This document shows positions 43,156 to 51,944 of a DNA stretch of 64,000 nucleotides, piece by piece. The notes beneath the pieces are model-generated. The model was not told where the DNA came from, ran no database searches, and saw nothing but the letters and a program-made list of their open reading frames with translations. Source of the stretch: Paenibacillus massiliensis 2301065 = DSM 16942 (GTDB lineage: Bacteria > Bacillota > Bacilli > Paenibacillales > Paenibacillaceae); the NCBI RefSeq assembly GCF_000377505.1, contig NZ_KB898186.1, forward strand, positions 186,001 through 250,000, written 5' to 3'. Each line of letters starts with the position of its first letter. Positions within the stretch are counted from its first letter, which is position 1. Position numbers and translations under genes: made by a program.

Positions 43156-44520
43156 TTAAACACTCATGTTACTTATTATATTACTGTATTTTTCACGAAT
43201 GCCTTCAGATGCAAATTTATTATATTGCTCAAACAGTTTAATGAATTGAAGGATACAATCCTTTTTATTTCTAAACACTGAATTAGATAAGCCTGAAATT
43301 AAACTATTAAAACCGGGAGCATAGTTACCGCTATTTAAATAGTACTTGGTTAATTCAACCATAAGCTCAATATAACGGTCAAATGTTGTTCTGGTCGTGT
43401 AACGCTGGTTAGTCTCTTGGGTGGTTATAAGTTCGGAAATATCATTAATAAATTCAACCAAAATATAATCAATGTTAAAATTATGGCGATTAGCTGCAGT
43501 AGAAATATTCAGTAATCCGGTGAGCAACTCGTCATTTTGTGAGCGAAAACTCTGAACATATTCATCTAATATACTGAGGTCTCCAGATAATAATCTAACA
43601 ACCAGTCTATTATTTTCTGCCCAAGATTCAAAAAGTCGAATCGCGTGTAAGGTATCGGGGTCATCTTCCTTAACCCAGCTTAAATCAGCATATAATTCAA
43701 TATATTGAAGAGCCTGATTATACTCGCCTGTTTCATCGTAGACATTTGCTTGAAGCAAATAGGCATAGGCAACATAAGTGAATAATAGTTTACTCGGCTT
43801 CTTCTCGTCCAAGGATCTTCTTCTTCTAGAACTCTGAGACATGAAATATAAAATTTCTGCTTTTCTACCCATTTCCTTGGCGACCTCTTCAACCTTATCC
43901 CACCGCCGTAAGGAACGATAGGTATTAGCCAGATCCTTGAGTGCATCCAACTGATCAATTTCATCCAGACGCTCCACGAACGGCTCGAACTGAATGGCGG
44001 CTTGCAGATTCTTGGAATGATCCTCTCCCAATCTTAAGGAGAAGAGACGATATTGACACAGAGCCAGGCGCTCTGAATGCTGTCTGCGCTCACTGGAGGC
44101 AACGACATCGTAAAGGATTGCCGCAGCTTCACGCTTGTTATCCTGAAAGAAATCCTCGGCCGTCTCGAACAATAATGGAGAGTACGTCAAATTATCAATC
44201 AGCAGGGCCACAGCCTTCTCCATACAGCTCAGCTTGCCGAGCTCAGCACATCGATACAGGAAAGGTCTGATCCTCCGCCAGTTCAGTGGCGCGTTAATAA
44301 GACATTCTTCAATGTACTGTTCGTAAAAATGCCCATGCTCCAGCCCCATTACGGTGGTAATGCGGTCAAGCTGGTCCACGGCAATCACTTTGTTACCGCT
44401 TAGAATTGAACTGATCGTTCCTGGATTAAGGCCTGAAATTTTTCCCAGTTGACTAATATTAAGTGCTTTCAACTCCATGTAGTTCTCAAGTTCTGTGCGA
44501 ATCGTGGTTGCCTGTGCCAA
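43156..44520 (-). CDS. RRNPP-type (AloR-like) HTH-TPR peptide receptor
   Basis: 454 residues. An N-terminal HTH (NISQLGKISGLNPGTISSIL, about 21-40) precedes a long all-helical TPR-like domain with pairs such as AEDFFQDNKREAAAILYDVVAS and YNQALQYIELYADLSWV. This is the architecture of RRNPP regulators (Rgg, Rap, NprR, PlcR, PrgX) and of AimR/AloR. TTG 44520 has AAGGGG eight bases before it; GTG 44529 overlaps that site. The coding DNA is mosaic: the first third resembles its neighbours in base composition, while the last two thirds (about 43160-43900) is clearly AT-rich. The gene is directly followed by the signal-peptide gene. Confidence 0.88.
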   Translation of the reverse strand: MAQATTIRTELENYMELKALNISQLGKISGLNPGTISSILSGNKVIAVDQLDRITTVMGLEHGHFYEQYIEECLINAPLNWRRIRPFLYRCAELGKLSCMEKAVALLIDNLTYSPLLFETAEDFFQDNKREAAAILYDVVASSERRQHSERLALCQYRLFSLRLGEDHSKNLQAAIQFEPFVERLDEIDQLDALKDLANTYRSLRRWDKVEEVAKEMGRKAEILYFMSQSSRRRRSLDEKKPSKLLFTYVAYAYLLQANVYDETGEYNQALQYIELYADLSWVKEDDPDTLHAIRLFESWAENNRLVVRLLSGDLSILDEYVQSFRSQNDELLTGLLNISTAANRHNFNIDYILVEFINDISELITTQETNQRYTTRTTFDRYIELMVELTKYYLNSGNYAPGFNSLISGLSNSVFRNKKDCILQFIKLFEQYNKFASEGIREKYSNIISNMSV

Positions 44521-44834
44521 TATAACCACCCCTTAAAGCTTAACATTAGGATCTGATGATCGTCCAGATATACGTTTGGAATAATTTATTAAATTTTTAA
44601 CTAAAAAAACGCTACTATGTAAGGGAGCCTCATCTTCAATCCATCATCAAATTCATATGTAATTTTTTTCCTTATGATTGTTACAAATATAACCATTTAT
44701 TGGACGTCGGTCAATTGTTTTCTTCAAATTTCTATTAATCTGGGTTGGATAACAGGATTTCTTCTCTCTTCGACCTTACACAGCTATGCTAAAATAAACT
44801 CCAGTTCAGTTCATTAAGAAGGAGGAGAGGCAAG
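44521..44834. other. AT-rich divergent promoter region
   Basis: It separates the receptor gene (left) and the racemase-like gene (right) and holds their promoters. AT-rich tracts occupy 44580-44730. One 47-codon frame (44674-44817, + strand) has no ribosome binding site and ends at the next gene's Shine-Dalgarno; I do not call it a gene. Confidence 0.5.
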
Positions 44835-45506
44835 ATGAAACGAATGGGCTGTCTGCATGCTCACTATTCGAATATCTCCTATATTGAAGAAGCATTTCAC
44901 GATAAAGGGATTCAGTGGATGCATTTTGTAGACCCAGGGCTTGTATACAGCTCAGACCCAGAGCGTGATCCGGGTGATGAGGGGGCGAAGCGGCGTGTTA
45001 GGGAGCAATTGGATTGGATGCAGCGATGCCAACTGGATGCAATTCTAATCACCTGTACCTACTATGCTGCTTTGCTGTCACAGCTCAGCGATCCCATATC
45101 CAGTGATATTCCGATTCTAACGATTGATGAGCCTTATTTTGTGGAGCTTTGCCGTATAAATACCCCTCAGCTACTCCTGTTCACCAACCCCGAGACGGTA
45201 GAGGGGACGATGAACCGTTTACAGCAATATGCCGTCCGTTCAGGTCAGACTGTGCAGGTGGAGACGGAGGTCATTGACGGGGCCTTTCCACTCCTTATGC
45301 AGGGAGACAAGGAAACGTATGATGCCGTTATATCGGAGCGTATTCGTCTGCTGCTAGAGCAGAAGCCTGATTGTAGAATCTCTGTAGCTCAGCTATCTAT
45401 GGTAGATGCTGTGAAAGGGCAGGTGGATCACAGGGGGAACCTGATCGGACATCCGCTGAAGCCGCTGGTTCGCGAGGTGTTGTCAGTATTGCAGTTGGAA
45501 TCCTGA
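44835..45506 (+). CDS. Asp/Glu/hydantoin racemase-like protein
   Basis: 223 residues. The fold is indicated by GCLHAHYSNISYIEEAF at the N-terminus, DAILITCTYYAALLSQL (first catalytic-Cys site, about residue 75), IPILTIDEPY, and DCRISVAQLSMVDAV near 185-200, where the second cysteine of the racemase pair is replaced by Ser. With one Cys, it may be a decarboxylase (arylmalonate type) or an inactive paralogue rather than a two-base racemase. It has a good AAGGAGGAG before ATG 44835 and stands alone 144 bases before the guanylate kinase-like gene. Confidence 0.7.
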   Translation: MKRMGCLHAHYSNISYIEEAFHDKGIQWMHFVDPGLVYSSDPERDPGDEGAKRRVREQLDWMQRCQLDAILITCTYYAALLSQLSDPISSDIPILTIDEPYFVELCRINTPQLLLFTNPETVEGTMNRLQQYAVRSGQTVQVETEVIDGAFPLLMQGDKETYDAVISERIRLLLEQKPDCRISVAQLSMVDAVKGQVDHRGNLIGHPLKPLVREVLSVLQLES

Positions 45507-45650
45507 GCAGGATATCATCGGTTAGGCGAGAAGTGAGACAGACACACAAGTGACTGTGTAACAAAGACCTCTTCATGGAGAATGCTGTTACACGATCTTG
45601 ATATTTTTAAAGACGGGAATAGAAGCAGTTCAGGAATGTGGAGGACGTAC

Positions 45651-46193
45651 ATGTATCGTATTGTTATTTTTCAAGGGCCAAGCGCTTCGGGTAAAAGCAC
45701 GCTTCAGGCTATGCTGGGACTGCCGCGTGTAGTCACCTGGACGTCTAGACCACCTCGAGACGGTGAGAAGCATGGACAGCATTATTTCTTCGCTACGCGA
45801 GAAGAGCTGGAGTTCATGTACAGACAAGGTGGTATGGCAGAGATGTCTACCTATCACGGGGAGCTATACGGAACTTCACTTCGCTCACTGCAAGAGGCCA
45901 TAGAGGGAGGAATGACCGTCTCTACTGTTATGGATGCACAGGGGGCAGCAGTGGTTAAGGCGCTTTTCCCTGACCAGACGCTTCTAATTGGCATCGCAGC
46001 AGACCGGGAGCAGATTCACAAGCGACTGCTGGAGCGCCAGAGCTCTCCTGAGGAGGTCGAGCGCCGTCTCATGGGCTTTGATCAGGAGACACAAAGTCTG
46101 GGGCAGTGTGATCTAATCATTAATAATAATGATGAACAGCTGCAGAAGGCCGAGGGTGTGATCCAACTACTGAAGCGGGCACTGTTAAAGTAG
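45651..46193 (+). CDS. Guanylate kinase-like P-loop protein
   Basis: 180 residues. IVIFQGPSASGKSTLQAML is the P-loop; TWTSRPPRDGEKHGQHYFFATREEL is the GMP-binding TSRxxRxGE-Y-F region of guanylate kinases, and ERQSSPEEVERRLMGFDQE the lid. It probably phosphorylates GMP or a related nucleotide; the main gmk gene usually sits next to rpoZ-coaBC, so this is an accessory copy. GTGGAGG lies six bases before ATG 45651 (MYRIVIFQGP), so starts further upstream are discounted. Confidence 0.85.
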   Translation: MYRIVIFQGPSASGKSTLQAMLGLPRVVTWTSRPPRDGEKHGQHYFFATREELEFMYRQGGMAEMSTYHGELYGTSLRSLQEAIEGGMTVSTVMDAQGAAVVKALFPDQTLLIGIAADREQIHKRLLERQSSPEEVERRLMGFDQETQSLGQCDLIINNNDEQLQKAEGVIQLLKRALLK

Positions 46194-46244
46194 ATGATGT
46201 AGTATTTTGTGCGGGTCGGAAAGGCTGAACAAGGGCCCGCGAAA

Positions 46245-46293
46245 TGAACACAGCCACTGTGAATAGGTTAATCCTATGACAGTGGCTTGTGTG
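46245..46293. terminator. Long hairpin between convergent genes
   Basis: ACACAGCCACTGT-AATAGG pairs with CCTAT-ACAGTGGCTTGTGT. It has no T-run, but its place between the guanylate kinase-like and Rpn genes suggests termination in both directions. A GCGGG/CCCGC pair lies just before (46211-46240). Confidence 0.6.
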
Positions 46294-46311
46294 ATATATA
46301 GTGTCTTATTG

Positions 46312-47196
46312 TCATTGAGATTTCAGTGCTAGAACTTCTTCCTCCGTTAATCCACTTGCCTGGGCAATCACTTTGATTTCCATCCCCATAGATAACAGAT
46401 TCCGGGCAATCTGTAAGGCTTTGTTGCGCTCACCTTGAGCCATACCTTGAGCCATACCTTGGGCCATACCTTGGGCCATCCCTTTTTCTGCCGCCCACTC
46501 CAATGCTGAGGCTTCATCGTGAAGGAACTTTTGCCTTTCCTCATACCGACGCCGTGCCTCGCGATCTTGGCTTAAGAACTCTAGGGTAGTCATTGCTTTC
46601 TTCAATGTCGGTTCGTTCATTTGCAGCACCTCCCAGTTCGATTTATCTGTCCCTTTGAGAAAGAGTAACCAGTTCAAAAGGCCGCCCTCTATTGGTATAG
46701 AGGTATTGTCCAGCTTGGATAACTCCATAATATGGACTTCCAGATCATCGGTTAATTGGATACCTGTATAGTCTTCACGCAGATGAAATACATGATGATA
46801 ACGTGACGATTCCAATAGAGAGTAATTAAGGATATTGATCGTGACACACTTCTTTAGCTCTTTGTACGTTTGCCTTTCCTGAAGCTGGCCTGAGTACCGC
46901 TTACTCCAGTAGTACAAGGTACGTTTTTCTATGTCATATTTATTGAACAGCTGCATCTCAATATTAATGTGTTTGCCAGTAGCCGTCTTAGCCCATATAT
47001 CGAAAATAGACTGTTTGTCGAGCGGAGCATCCTTATCAGTGTACGGATTGAGCAAGATAATCTCTTTTAATGGCTGTTCGCCAGCTTCTGCGAAAGTGCG
47101 ATTAAGAAAAGCAAGAAGTACATCCTTATTTTCCTCACTACCGAAGATTCGTTTGAATACAAAGTCATTTCGAGGATCCAGCAACTCACTCATCAC
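46312..47196 (-). CDS. Rpn-family recombination-promoting nuclease (PD-(D/E)XK)
   Basis: 294 residues. DPRNDFVFKRIFGSEENKDVLLAFLNRTF and KQSIFDIWAKTATGKHINIEMQLF (D-x-E-x-Q type nuclease core) are the Rpn signature; a coiled-coil C-terminus follows. MAQG occurs four times in a row near residue 240, from a 12-bp DNA repeat. Rpn enzymes are DNA endonucleases, some acting in phage defence, with repeat number and a small C-terminal internal product reported to tune activity. It starts GTG 47196 or ATG 47193 after GGAG. It is not part of a transposon with inverted ends. Confidence 0.93.
   Translation of the reverse strand: MMSELLDPRNDFVFKRIFGSEENKDVLLAFLNRTFAEAGEQPLKEIILLNPYTDKDAPLDKQSIFDIWAKTATGKHINIEMQLFNKYDIEKRTLYYWSKRYSGQLQERQTYKELKKCVTINILNYSLLESSRYHHVFHLREDYTGIQLTDDLEVHIMELSKLDNTSIPIEGGLLNWLLFLKGTDKSNWEVLQMNEPTLKKAMTTLEFLSQDREARRRYEERQKFLHDEASALEWAAEKGMAQGMAQGMAQGMAQGERNKALQIARNLLSMGMEIKVIAQASGLTEEEVLALKSQ
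46432..46479. repeat. 12-bp in-frame tandem repeat within the Rpn gene, four copies
   Basis: ACCTTGAGCCAT twice, then ACCTTGGGCCAT twice, encoding MAQG four times on the minus strand. The unit is a multiple of three, so copy-number change would leave the frame intact. Confidence 0.95.
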
Positions 47197-47260
47197 TAGT
47201 CATCTCCATTTTTATAATATTATAGCATGATCCTGCGCTTGTTTTGAAGGTGAGTGATTC

Positions 47261-47276
47261 ATTTCACATGTGAAAT
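47261..47276. promoter_or_regulatory. 16-bp perfect palindrome in the pyrKD promoter
   Basis: ATTTCACATGTGAAAT lies just upstream of a TATTAT (47288-47293 region), covering the likely -35 region of the pyrK promoter. It looks like an operator of a dimeric regulator, rather than the PyrR attenuator usual for pyr genes. Confidence 0.55.
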
Positions 47277-47323
47277 CCGCCCTTTGTATTATAGTGAGAG
47301 GAATGCAAAAGGGGAGGTTCACT

Positions 47324-48028
47324 GTGGCTAAAGTAATCTCAAATGTCCGGTATGCTCCGGATATCAGTGTGTTGAAGGTGGAGGGCAATTATGCAGGCGC
47401 GATGGGGCAATTTTATATGCTGCGCTGCTGGGACAGCTTTCCCGTGTTGTCACGTCCGATCAGTATATATGACATAGGGGACGGCTATATCGCATTCATG
47501 TTCCGAATCGTCGGCACGGGGACAGAGCTACTCTCCAGATTGCAGCCAGGAGACGAGGTCCAACTGGAGGGACCATTTGGTCAAGGCTTCCCCGAGGTGG
47601 AAGGCCGCATAGCACTGGTAGGGGGAGGCATGGGAACAGCACCTCTATATATGGCTGCCAAGCGGTATACACAGGCTGAGGTATTTCTGGGATTTTCGAC
47701 AGCGGCCTTTGGCGTGTCTGCTTTTGAGGAACGGACAAGTCAGGTCACGGTTACGGTAGGTGCCGAGAGTATTTTGGAGCATGTCCAGCCTGAGCGCTAT
47801 GAGTATATTTTTGCCTGTGGTCCACATCTGATGCTGGAGGCGCTGGCTCACAAGGTAGAGGGGACGGGAGTACGATTGTTCCTGTCTGCTGAGAAGCGTA
47901 TGGCCTGTGGGATAGGGGCCTGTCTGGTATGCTCTGTGCAAGGACCCCATGGCAATCGCAAGGTATGCAAGGATGGACCCGTATTTGAAGCAGGGGAGGT
48001 GGATTGGAATGCACTCCATGACCTGTAA
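47324..48028 (+). CDS. pyrK: Dihydroorotate dehydrogenase B electron-transfer subunit PyrK
   Basis: 234 residues. SRPISIYD binds [21 protein letters not shown] binds NAD, and [11 protein letters not shown] near 195-220 holds the 2Fe-2S cluster. PyrK passes electrons from PyrD to NAD+ in the class 1B dihydroorotate dehydrogenase. GTG 47324 follows GGGGAGG with six bases. It overlaps pyrD by 20 bases, hence translational coupling. In most Bacillales pyrK-pyrD sit within the pyr operon, but here no other pyr gene accompanies them. Confidence 0.95.
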   Translation: MAKVISNVRYAPDISVLKVEGNYAGAMGQFYMLRCWDSFPVLSRPISIYDIGDGYIAFMFRIVGTGTELLSRLQPGDEVQLEGPFGQGFPEVEGRIALVGGGMGTAPLYMAAKRYTQAEVFLGFSTAAFGVSAFEERTSQVTVTVGAESILEHVQPERYEYIFACGPHLMLEALAHKVEGTGVRLFLSAEKRMACGIGACLVCSVQGPHGNRKVCKDGPVFEAGEVDWNALHDL

Positions 48029-48941
48029 TATAGCAGGGGTAGAGCTGAAGAATCCGGTCATTATGGCCTCCGGTACCTTCGGCTTTGGCCGGGAATATGC
48101 GCAGTTCTATGATCCTTGTCTACTGGGTGGTATTTCTGGCAAGGGCATTACGCTTCACCCTCGCGCGGGGAACAAAGGCTCGCGGATGCAAGAGACGGCG
48201 TCAGGAATGATGAACAGTGTAGGTCTGGAGAATCCGGGAGTGGAGGCCTTTCTAAGGGATGAACTGGAGTCCATGACACAATGGGATACCGCGGTTATGA
48301 TCAATCTTGGAGGAGCCGACATCGAAGAATACGTGAAAGCAGCGAGTATTATCAATGATGCCTGTGCTGCTCAGCGTCGGGAAGGACTACGGACAGCGGA
48401 TATGCTGGAGCTCAATATTTCCTGCCCGAATGTGAAGGAGGGCGGTATGCAGTTCGGCATCCGCACCGAGGTGGCTCGTCAGGTCGTACGAGCGGTACGA
48501 ATGGCAACAGCTCTTCCGCTGATCGTGAAGCTGTCTCCGGGAGCGGAGGATTTGACGGCTATGGCGGTCATGTGTGAAGAGGAGGGGGCGGACGGCATCT
48601 CGCTGGTCAATACCTTTCAGGCTATGAAGATTGATATCCGTCGTCGTCGAAGCGCCTTCCAGCAGACTTATGCGGGTCTATCGGGACCAGCGATCAAGCC
48701 AATCGCTCTACGGATGGTCCATCAGACAGCCCAAGCGGTGCGCATCCCAGTCATAGGAATGGGAGGCATCACCTCCGCTGAGGATATCGTAGAATTCATC
48801 ATGGCAGGGGCTGCCGCCGTGCAGGTAGGGACGTATAATTTCATGAATCTGCGAGCAGGGGTGGAGCTGATCTCAGGCCTGGAAGCATGGATGAGACAAG
48901 AAAAGGTACAAGCTCTGGATGAGATTAGAGGAATTGTATAG
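48009..48941 (+). CDS. pyrD: Dihydroorotate dehydrogenase B catalytic subunit PyrD
   Basis: 310 residues. [15 protein letters not shown], then [32 protein letters not shown] (catalytic Cys in the loop SCPN), and [29 protein letters not shown]. It oxidises dihydroorotate to orotate with FMN in the cytoplasm. ATG 48009 is preferred, nine bases after GGGGAGG. It is the last gene of the pair; its promoter bears a palindrome (47261-47276). Confidence 0.95.
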   Translation: MHSMTCNIAGVELKNPVIMASGTFGFGREYAQFYDPCLLGGISGKGITLHPRAGNKGSRMQETASGMMNSVGLENPGVEAFLRDELESMTQWDTAVMINLGGADIEEYVKAASIINDACAAQRREGLRTADMLELNISCPNVKEGGMQFGIRTEVARQVVRAVRMATALPLIVKLSPGAEDLTAMAVMCEEEGADGISLVNTFQAMKIDIRRRRSAFQQTYAGLSGPAIKPIALRMVHQTAQAVRIPVIGMGGITSAEDIVEFIMAGAAAVQVGTYNFMNLRAGVELISGLEAWMRQEKVQALDEIRGIV

Positions 48942-48988
48942 TTTTATATATTTTTGTTCGCTTTTTCGTTCTCTAAAACTGAGGTATA

Positions 48989-48997
48989 TGTTATAAT
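48989..48997 (+). promoter_or_regulatory. Extended -10 promoter of the type I toxin
   Basis: TGTTATAAT is a perfect extended -10 (TGN-TATAAT). Transcription would begin near 49004 and read through the toxin gene to the terminator at 49258-49292. Confidence 0.65.
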
Positions 48998-49062
48998 ATT
49001 CCATAACAACAGAATGGCTTAGATGGGCGGTCGGCTAGTCTCCTGTAGGGGAGGTGAAGCCT

Positions 49063-49176
49063 GTGGAGGTGAAGGATGCACTGACACTCATGATGACGTT
49101 CGGTTCGCTGCTGATTGCGCTGATTGGACTTGTCGTCACCATTGTCGTTGCACTGACCCAAGACAAAAAGAAATAG
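49063..49176 (+). CDS. Holin-like type I toxin peptide, 37 residues
   Basis: GTG 49063 follows GGGGAGGTGAA (49048-49058). The peptide begins MEVKDALTLMMTFGSLLIAL, continues IGLVVTIVVAL and ends TQDKKK. One hydrophobic helix and a basic tail, with the EAL/DALTLMMxFG start, match the putative holin-like toxin family (Hol_Tox) of Firmicutes type I systems. Such peptides insert in the membrane when overexpressed. The frame was too short to be found by normal gene calling. An antisense RNA on the other strand overlaps its 3' end. Confidence 0.8.
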   Translation: MEVKDALTLMMTFGSLLIALIGLVVTIVVALTQDKKK

Positions 49177-49422
49177 ACCGCCCTGTCGAAAGGTAAGCGG
49201 TCTATCTCATGTACCAATGCCTGCAGCCTACCGCCCTTGTAAGCGGACTGTTGCCGAAGAGTAAGGATGCGCCAACATCCTTACTCTTTTTCTATAGACG
49301 ATAGAATATAATCTGTCTACAGTGGAGCTAACCATTCTATCATCATAAGAAAAACTTCCGCTAAGTGCGGTCTGTCTTCTGTGAAGCAAGTCGACAGATG
49401 TTATTCTTAGGGTACACAATCT
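49162..49422 (-). ncRNA. Candidate antisense antitoxin RNA, about 260 nt
   Basis: A minus-strand promoter has -35 TTGTCA (49453-49458) and -10 TAAAAT (49429-49434) with an 18-base spacer. The RNA would end at a hairpin of ATAGACCGC and GCGGTCTAT (49173-49181 and 49197-49205), followed by TTCTTTTT made from the AAG codons at the end of the toxin gene. It thus covers the toxin stop codon and the whole 3' region, as in txpA/RatA-type pairs. Confidence 0.65.
49258..49292 (+). terminator. Terminator of the toxin mRNA
   Basis: GAGTAAGGATG and CATCCTTACTC around CGCCAA, followed by TTTTTC. The hairpin is also present in the antisense RNA. Confidence 0.9.
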
Positions 49423-49529
49423 TTTTACATTTTATCACAAAGTTGGTCATATTGACAACGGAGCATACGCCTTAATCTGCAGCTTTCATGGGCTATTGTC
49501 TACAGGAGTAGGTCTCAATCCCATCCACA

Positions 49530-51890
49530 TTAATCCTGCCCTACGCTCTCCAGAATGGCATCCCCGGCAGCGCTGATACGGATGTGGGCATAGCGGGCAT
49601 TTGTCTGTACATCCAATCCAGTGCCTTCTGGAACAAAGTAGCTCTCAATACCATAGTAGATCCCACCACCTCCGGACATCCTGCCGTTCAGCACGAGCTC
49701 TCCGGTCTCAAGCGTCTCACCAGACTGATATAGTCGTTGGAAGGTGTAGACCCCGTCGGCACCCGGGGCAAGAACGACGCTTACCCGTGCTCTATAAGGC
49801 ATTGCAATCAGCGTCTCCTGTGCTGGAGATGGCGGATTTGAGATGGTATAGCCCAGTTGTACATAGTCCCCTTGCAGCAGTGAGCGGGGGTCCACTGGCA
49901 CGAGCTCCAGCTTCACCGTTGTTCCTGACTGCAGTAGCGTCTCCTTGTAGACTGTCACAGAGCCGATGTAAGCCAACTGCAGTAGAATCACCAGCCCGAT
50001 GGCAATCGTACGTCTGCGAATCAAGCTGTTGTGCGGTATGGAGTCAGCCGTCTCAGAGCTACCTGCGGCCCGACGGGCAGCTATATAAGCGAGCACCAGT
50101 GCAAGGATACCCAAGAGAGCCAGTGTCAGAGACTTGTGCAGCAAGGGCCATAAAAGGTCATAATACTGGAAGCCGATAAACAAGAACCAGAACACCACGC
50201 TTATAGTCGCATGAAGTATCCTATGCTGCTGGAGGTATCGGAATGCCAGATAAGTGACTACAATAAAGTTCAAAATATTGAACATTAAGTGACCGTAAGG
50301 GATTGCGGACTGTAGGAAAGTCAGCCACAACAGGAAGAGCAGCGTGAAGAACAAGCTACTTTCTCCGAGATGCTTGCGTGCATTCTCATGCAAGGACGGG
50401 GCTGTCAGACGGGAGTGAGCAGCCAGAAGTCCTCCGTTGATCAGAGCCAATATCATCATCATGTAAGTGAAGCTGCGCGGTACGTCATCCAGCAGCTGAT
50501 ACAGCATCATGCCCATGCTGAGATTCCAGATGGCATGCGTGGCCCACAGCTGTGTCCGTCCTTCGGAGCGCAGCCATCCAAGTCCGATCAATAACGTGAT
50601 GATAATGGATACAGCGAGGTTATCTATCCATAGTGCAGCGATGACCCCGATAATGTATCCGATGCAGAGCATCGTATAACGAATCACGGAATCCACGGAA
50701 CGCCATATCGTCATGGAGACCATGAAGATTAGACTCAGAGCGAGCAATCCATACTCTGGATGCGACAGTCCGGTGGTAATGAGCGCTAGCCCGATCAAGG
50801 AAATGCTTCCGATCAGAATTCCTACGATTTTAATGATTCGGGATACAAGTACGCTCATGATCGAACGTGCATCGTGTGCCGAATTTGATGGTACAGGCTT
50901 CGATTCTAGGCTGTCTGTCGGGGCAGCACTCTCCCGATCAGCGTGTGCTTCATCGACACCAGATTCGGCATTTCTGGTCTGCTCCAGCCTGCGCAAATAG
51001 CGAAAGAACAGTACGTTTCCCGTCAGCAGCGCTGCGACGAAGATCAGGCCGTACAGAAAAAATAGCGTCGACGAGTGATACACCGTCAGCTCAATGAATT
51101 TGAAGACCGCGAAGCCCGAGACAGCCAGTGCATTCAGAGCCACGAAGGTCGTATTGAAACGTACATGAAGGAAGTAATAGAAGCCTGCTGCCAGAATCCC
51201 CACCCAGAGCACATTCAGATACACTCCATAGGTCTCGTAATAGAAGGAGTTGGACAGGAACCAGAGCGTAATGTGCAGTACGACGAAGCTAAGTATACGC
51301 AGGGCGGGTGAACGTAGTCTGCGACTCTCGATCAGGATGAATAGCACCAGATTCACCAGCAGGAAAATGAATCCATACATAAGCATATAGGGCTCTTCAT
51401 ACGCCATGAATACAGAGGACGGTATGAAGTAGAACCATAGCGCCAGATGTACCAGAAAGTACGATAATACATGAAACGCTGGATAGCGCGTAATCCAGGC
51501 CAAGAGCAGTGCAGGGATGGACCAGACCAGAAACAGCACATAGCTATTGGCGTGAGCATTGTAGATCTGATCCAATAAGGCAACCGCCGTTCCGAAGGAG
51601 ATACAACCCCCGACTAGCACAATGTTTGACAGGAAATGCTGATGTCCGAATAGCCCCTTCATGCGGCTCAGCACAAAGGATACTCCATAGAACAGGATGA
51701 CAAGTCCGGTCGCCAGAGAAATCTTCTCCAGCCGATCCATGCCACCCCAGTTCGCAGCGAAGAAATAGATCATGGCTGACAGAATGAGCGAGATTCCCAG
51801 CAGAAAGCCCAGTCGCACCGCTTGAAGTCGTAACATGAGTTCCACAGATCCTTTCCCGGTTGCGCGTAATGTGAGTGTAGATGCTTTCAT
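49530..51890 (-). CDS. Large membrane protein with DUF2157/DUF4401-like and GDYXXLXY domains
   Basis: About 786 residues with some 18-20 hydrophobic segments. MIYFFAANWGGMDRLEKISL is DUF2157-like, a central polar stretch (ESGVDEAHADRESAAPTDS) separates two sets of helices, and the C-terminal soluble part includes PRSLLQGDYVQLGYTIS, the GDYXXLXY motif. Function is unknown. The start is uncertain: ATG 51890 is used, but GTG 51845 has AAAGGA close by and ATG 51836 is also possible, and TTG 51917 lengthens it. It is divergent to the TipA-like gene. Confidence 0.85.
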   Translation of the reverse strand: MKASTLTLRATGKGSVELMLRLQAVRLGFLLGISLILSAMIYFFAANWGGMDRLEKISLATGLVILFYGVSFVLSRMKGLFGHQHFLSNIVLVGGCISFGTAVALLDQIYNAHANSYVLFLVWSIPALLLAWITRYPAFHVLSYFLVHLALWFYFIPSSVFMAYEEPYMLMYGFIFLLVNLVLFILIESRRLRSPALRILSFVVLHITLWFLSNSFYYETYGVYLNVLWVGILAAGFYYFLHVRFNTTFVALNALAVSGFAVFKFIELTVYHSSTLFFLYGLIFVAALLTGNVLFFRYLRRLEQTRNAESGVDEAHADRESAAPTDSLESKPVPSNSAHDARSIMSVLVSRIIKIVGILIGSISLIGLALITTGLSHPEYGLLALSLIFMVSMTIWRSVDSVIRYTMLCIGYIIGVIAALWIDNLAVSIIITLLIGLGWLRSEGRTQLWATHAIWNLSMGMMLYQLLDDVPRSFTYMMMILALINGGLLAAHSRLTAPSLHENARKHLGESSLFFTLLFLLWLTFLQSAIPYGHLMFNILNFIVVTYLAFRYLQQHRILHATISVVFWFLFIGFQYYDLLWPLLHKSLTLALLGILALVLAYIAARRAAGSSETADSIPHNSLIRRRTIAIGLVILLQLAYIGSVTVYKETLLQSGTTVKLELVPVDPRSLLQGDYVQLGYTISNPPSPAQETLIAMPYRARVSVVLAPGADGVYTFQRLYQSGETLETGELVLNGRMSGGGGIYYGIESYFVPEGTGLDVQTNARYAHIRISAAGDAILESVGQD

Positions 51891-51944
51891 TATAGAGGAC
51901 TTTACCTTTGGCTCCAAATGATAAATCAGGTAAGAATTCAGGTA

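Noticed and set aside
44674..44817. 47-codon frame in the promoter region before the racemase-like gene, with some hydrophobic residues
   Set aside because: No ribosome binding site, and the hydrophobic part is not at the N-terminus. Not a convincing propeptide for the receptor.
46312..47196. Insertion sequence transposase
   Set aside because: The Rpn protein is sometimes called a putative transposase, but there are no terminal inverted repeats or target duplications around it.
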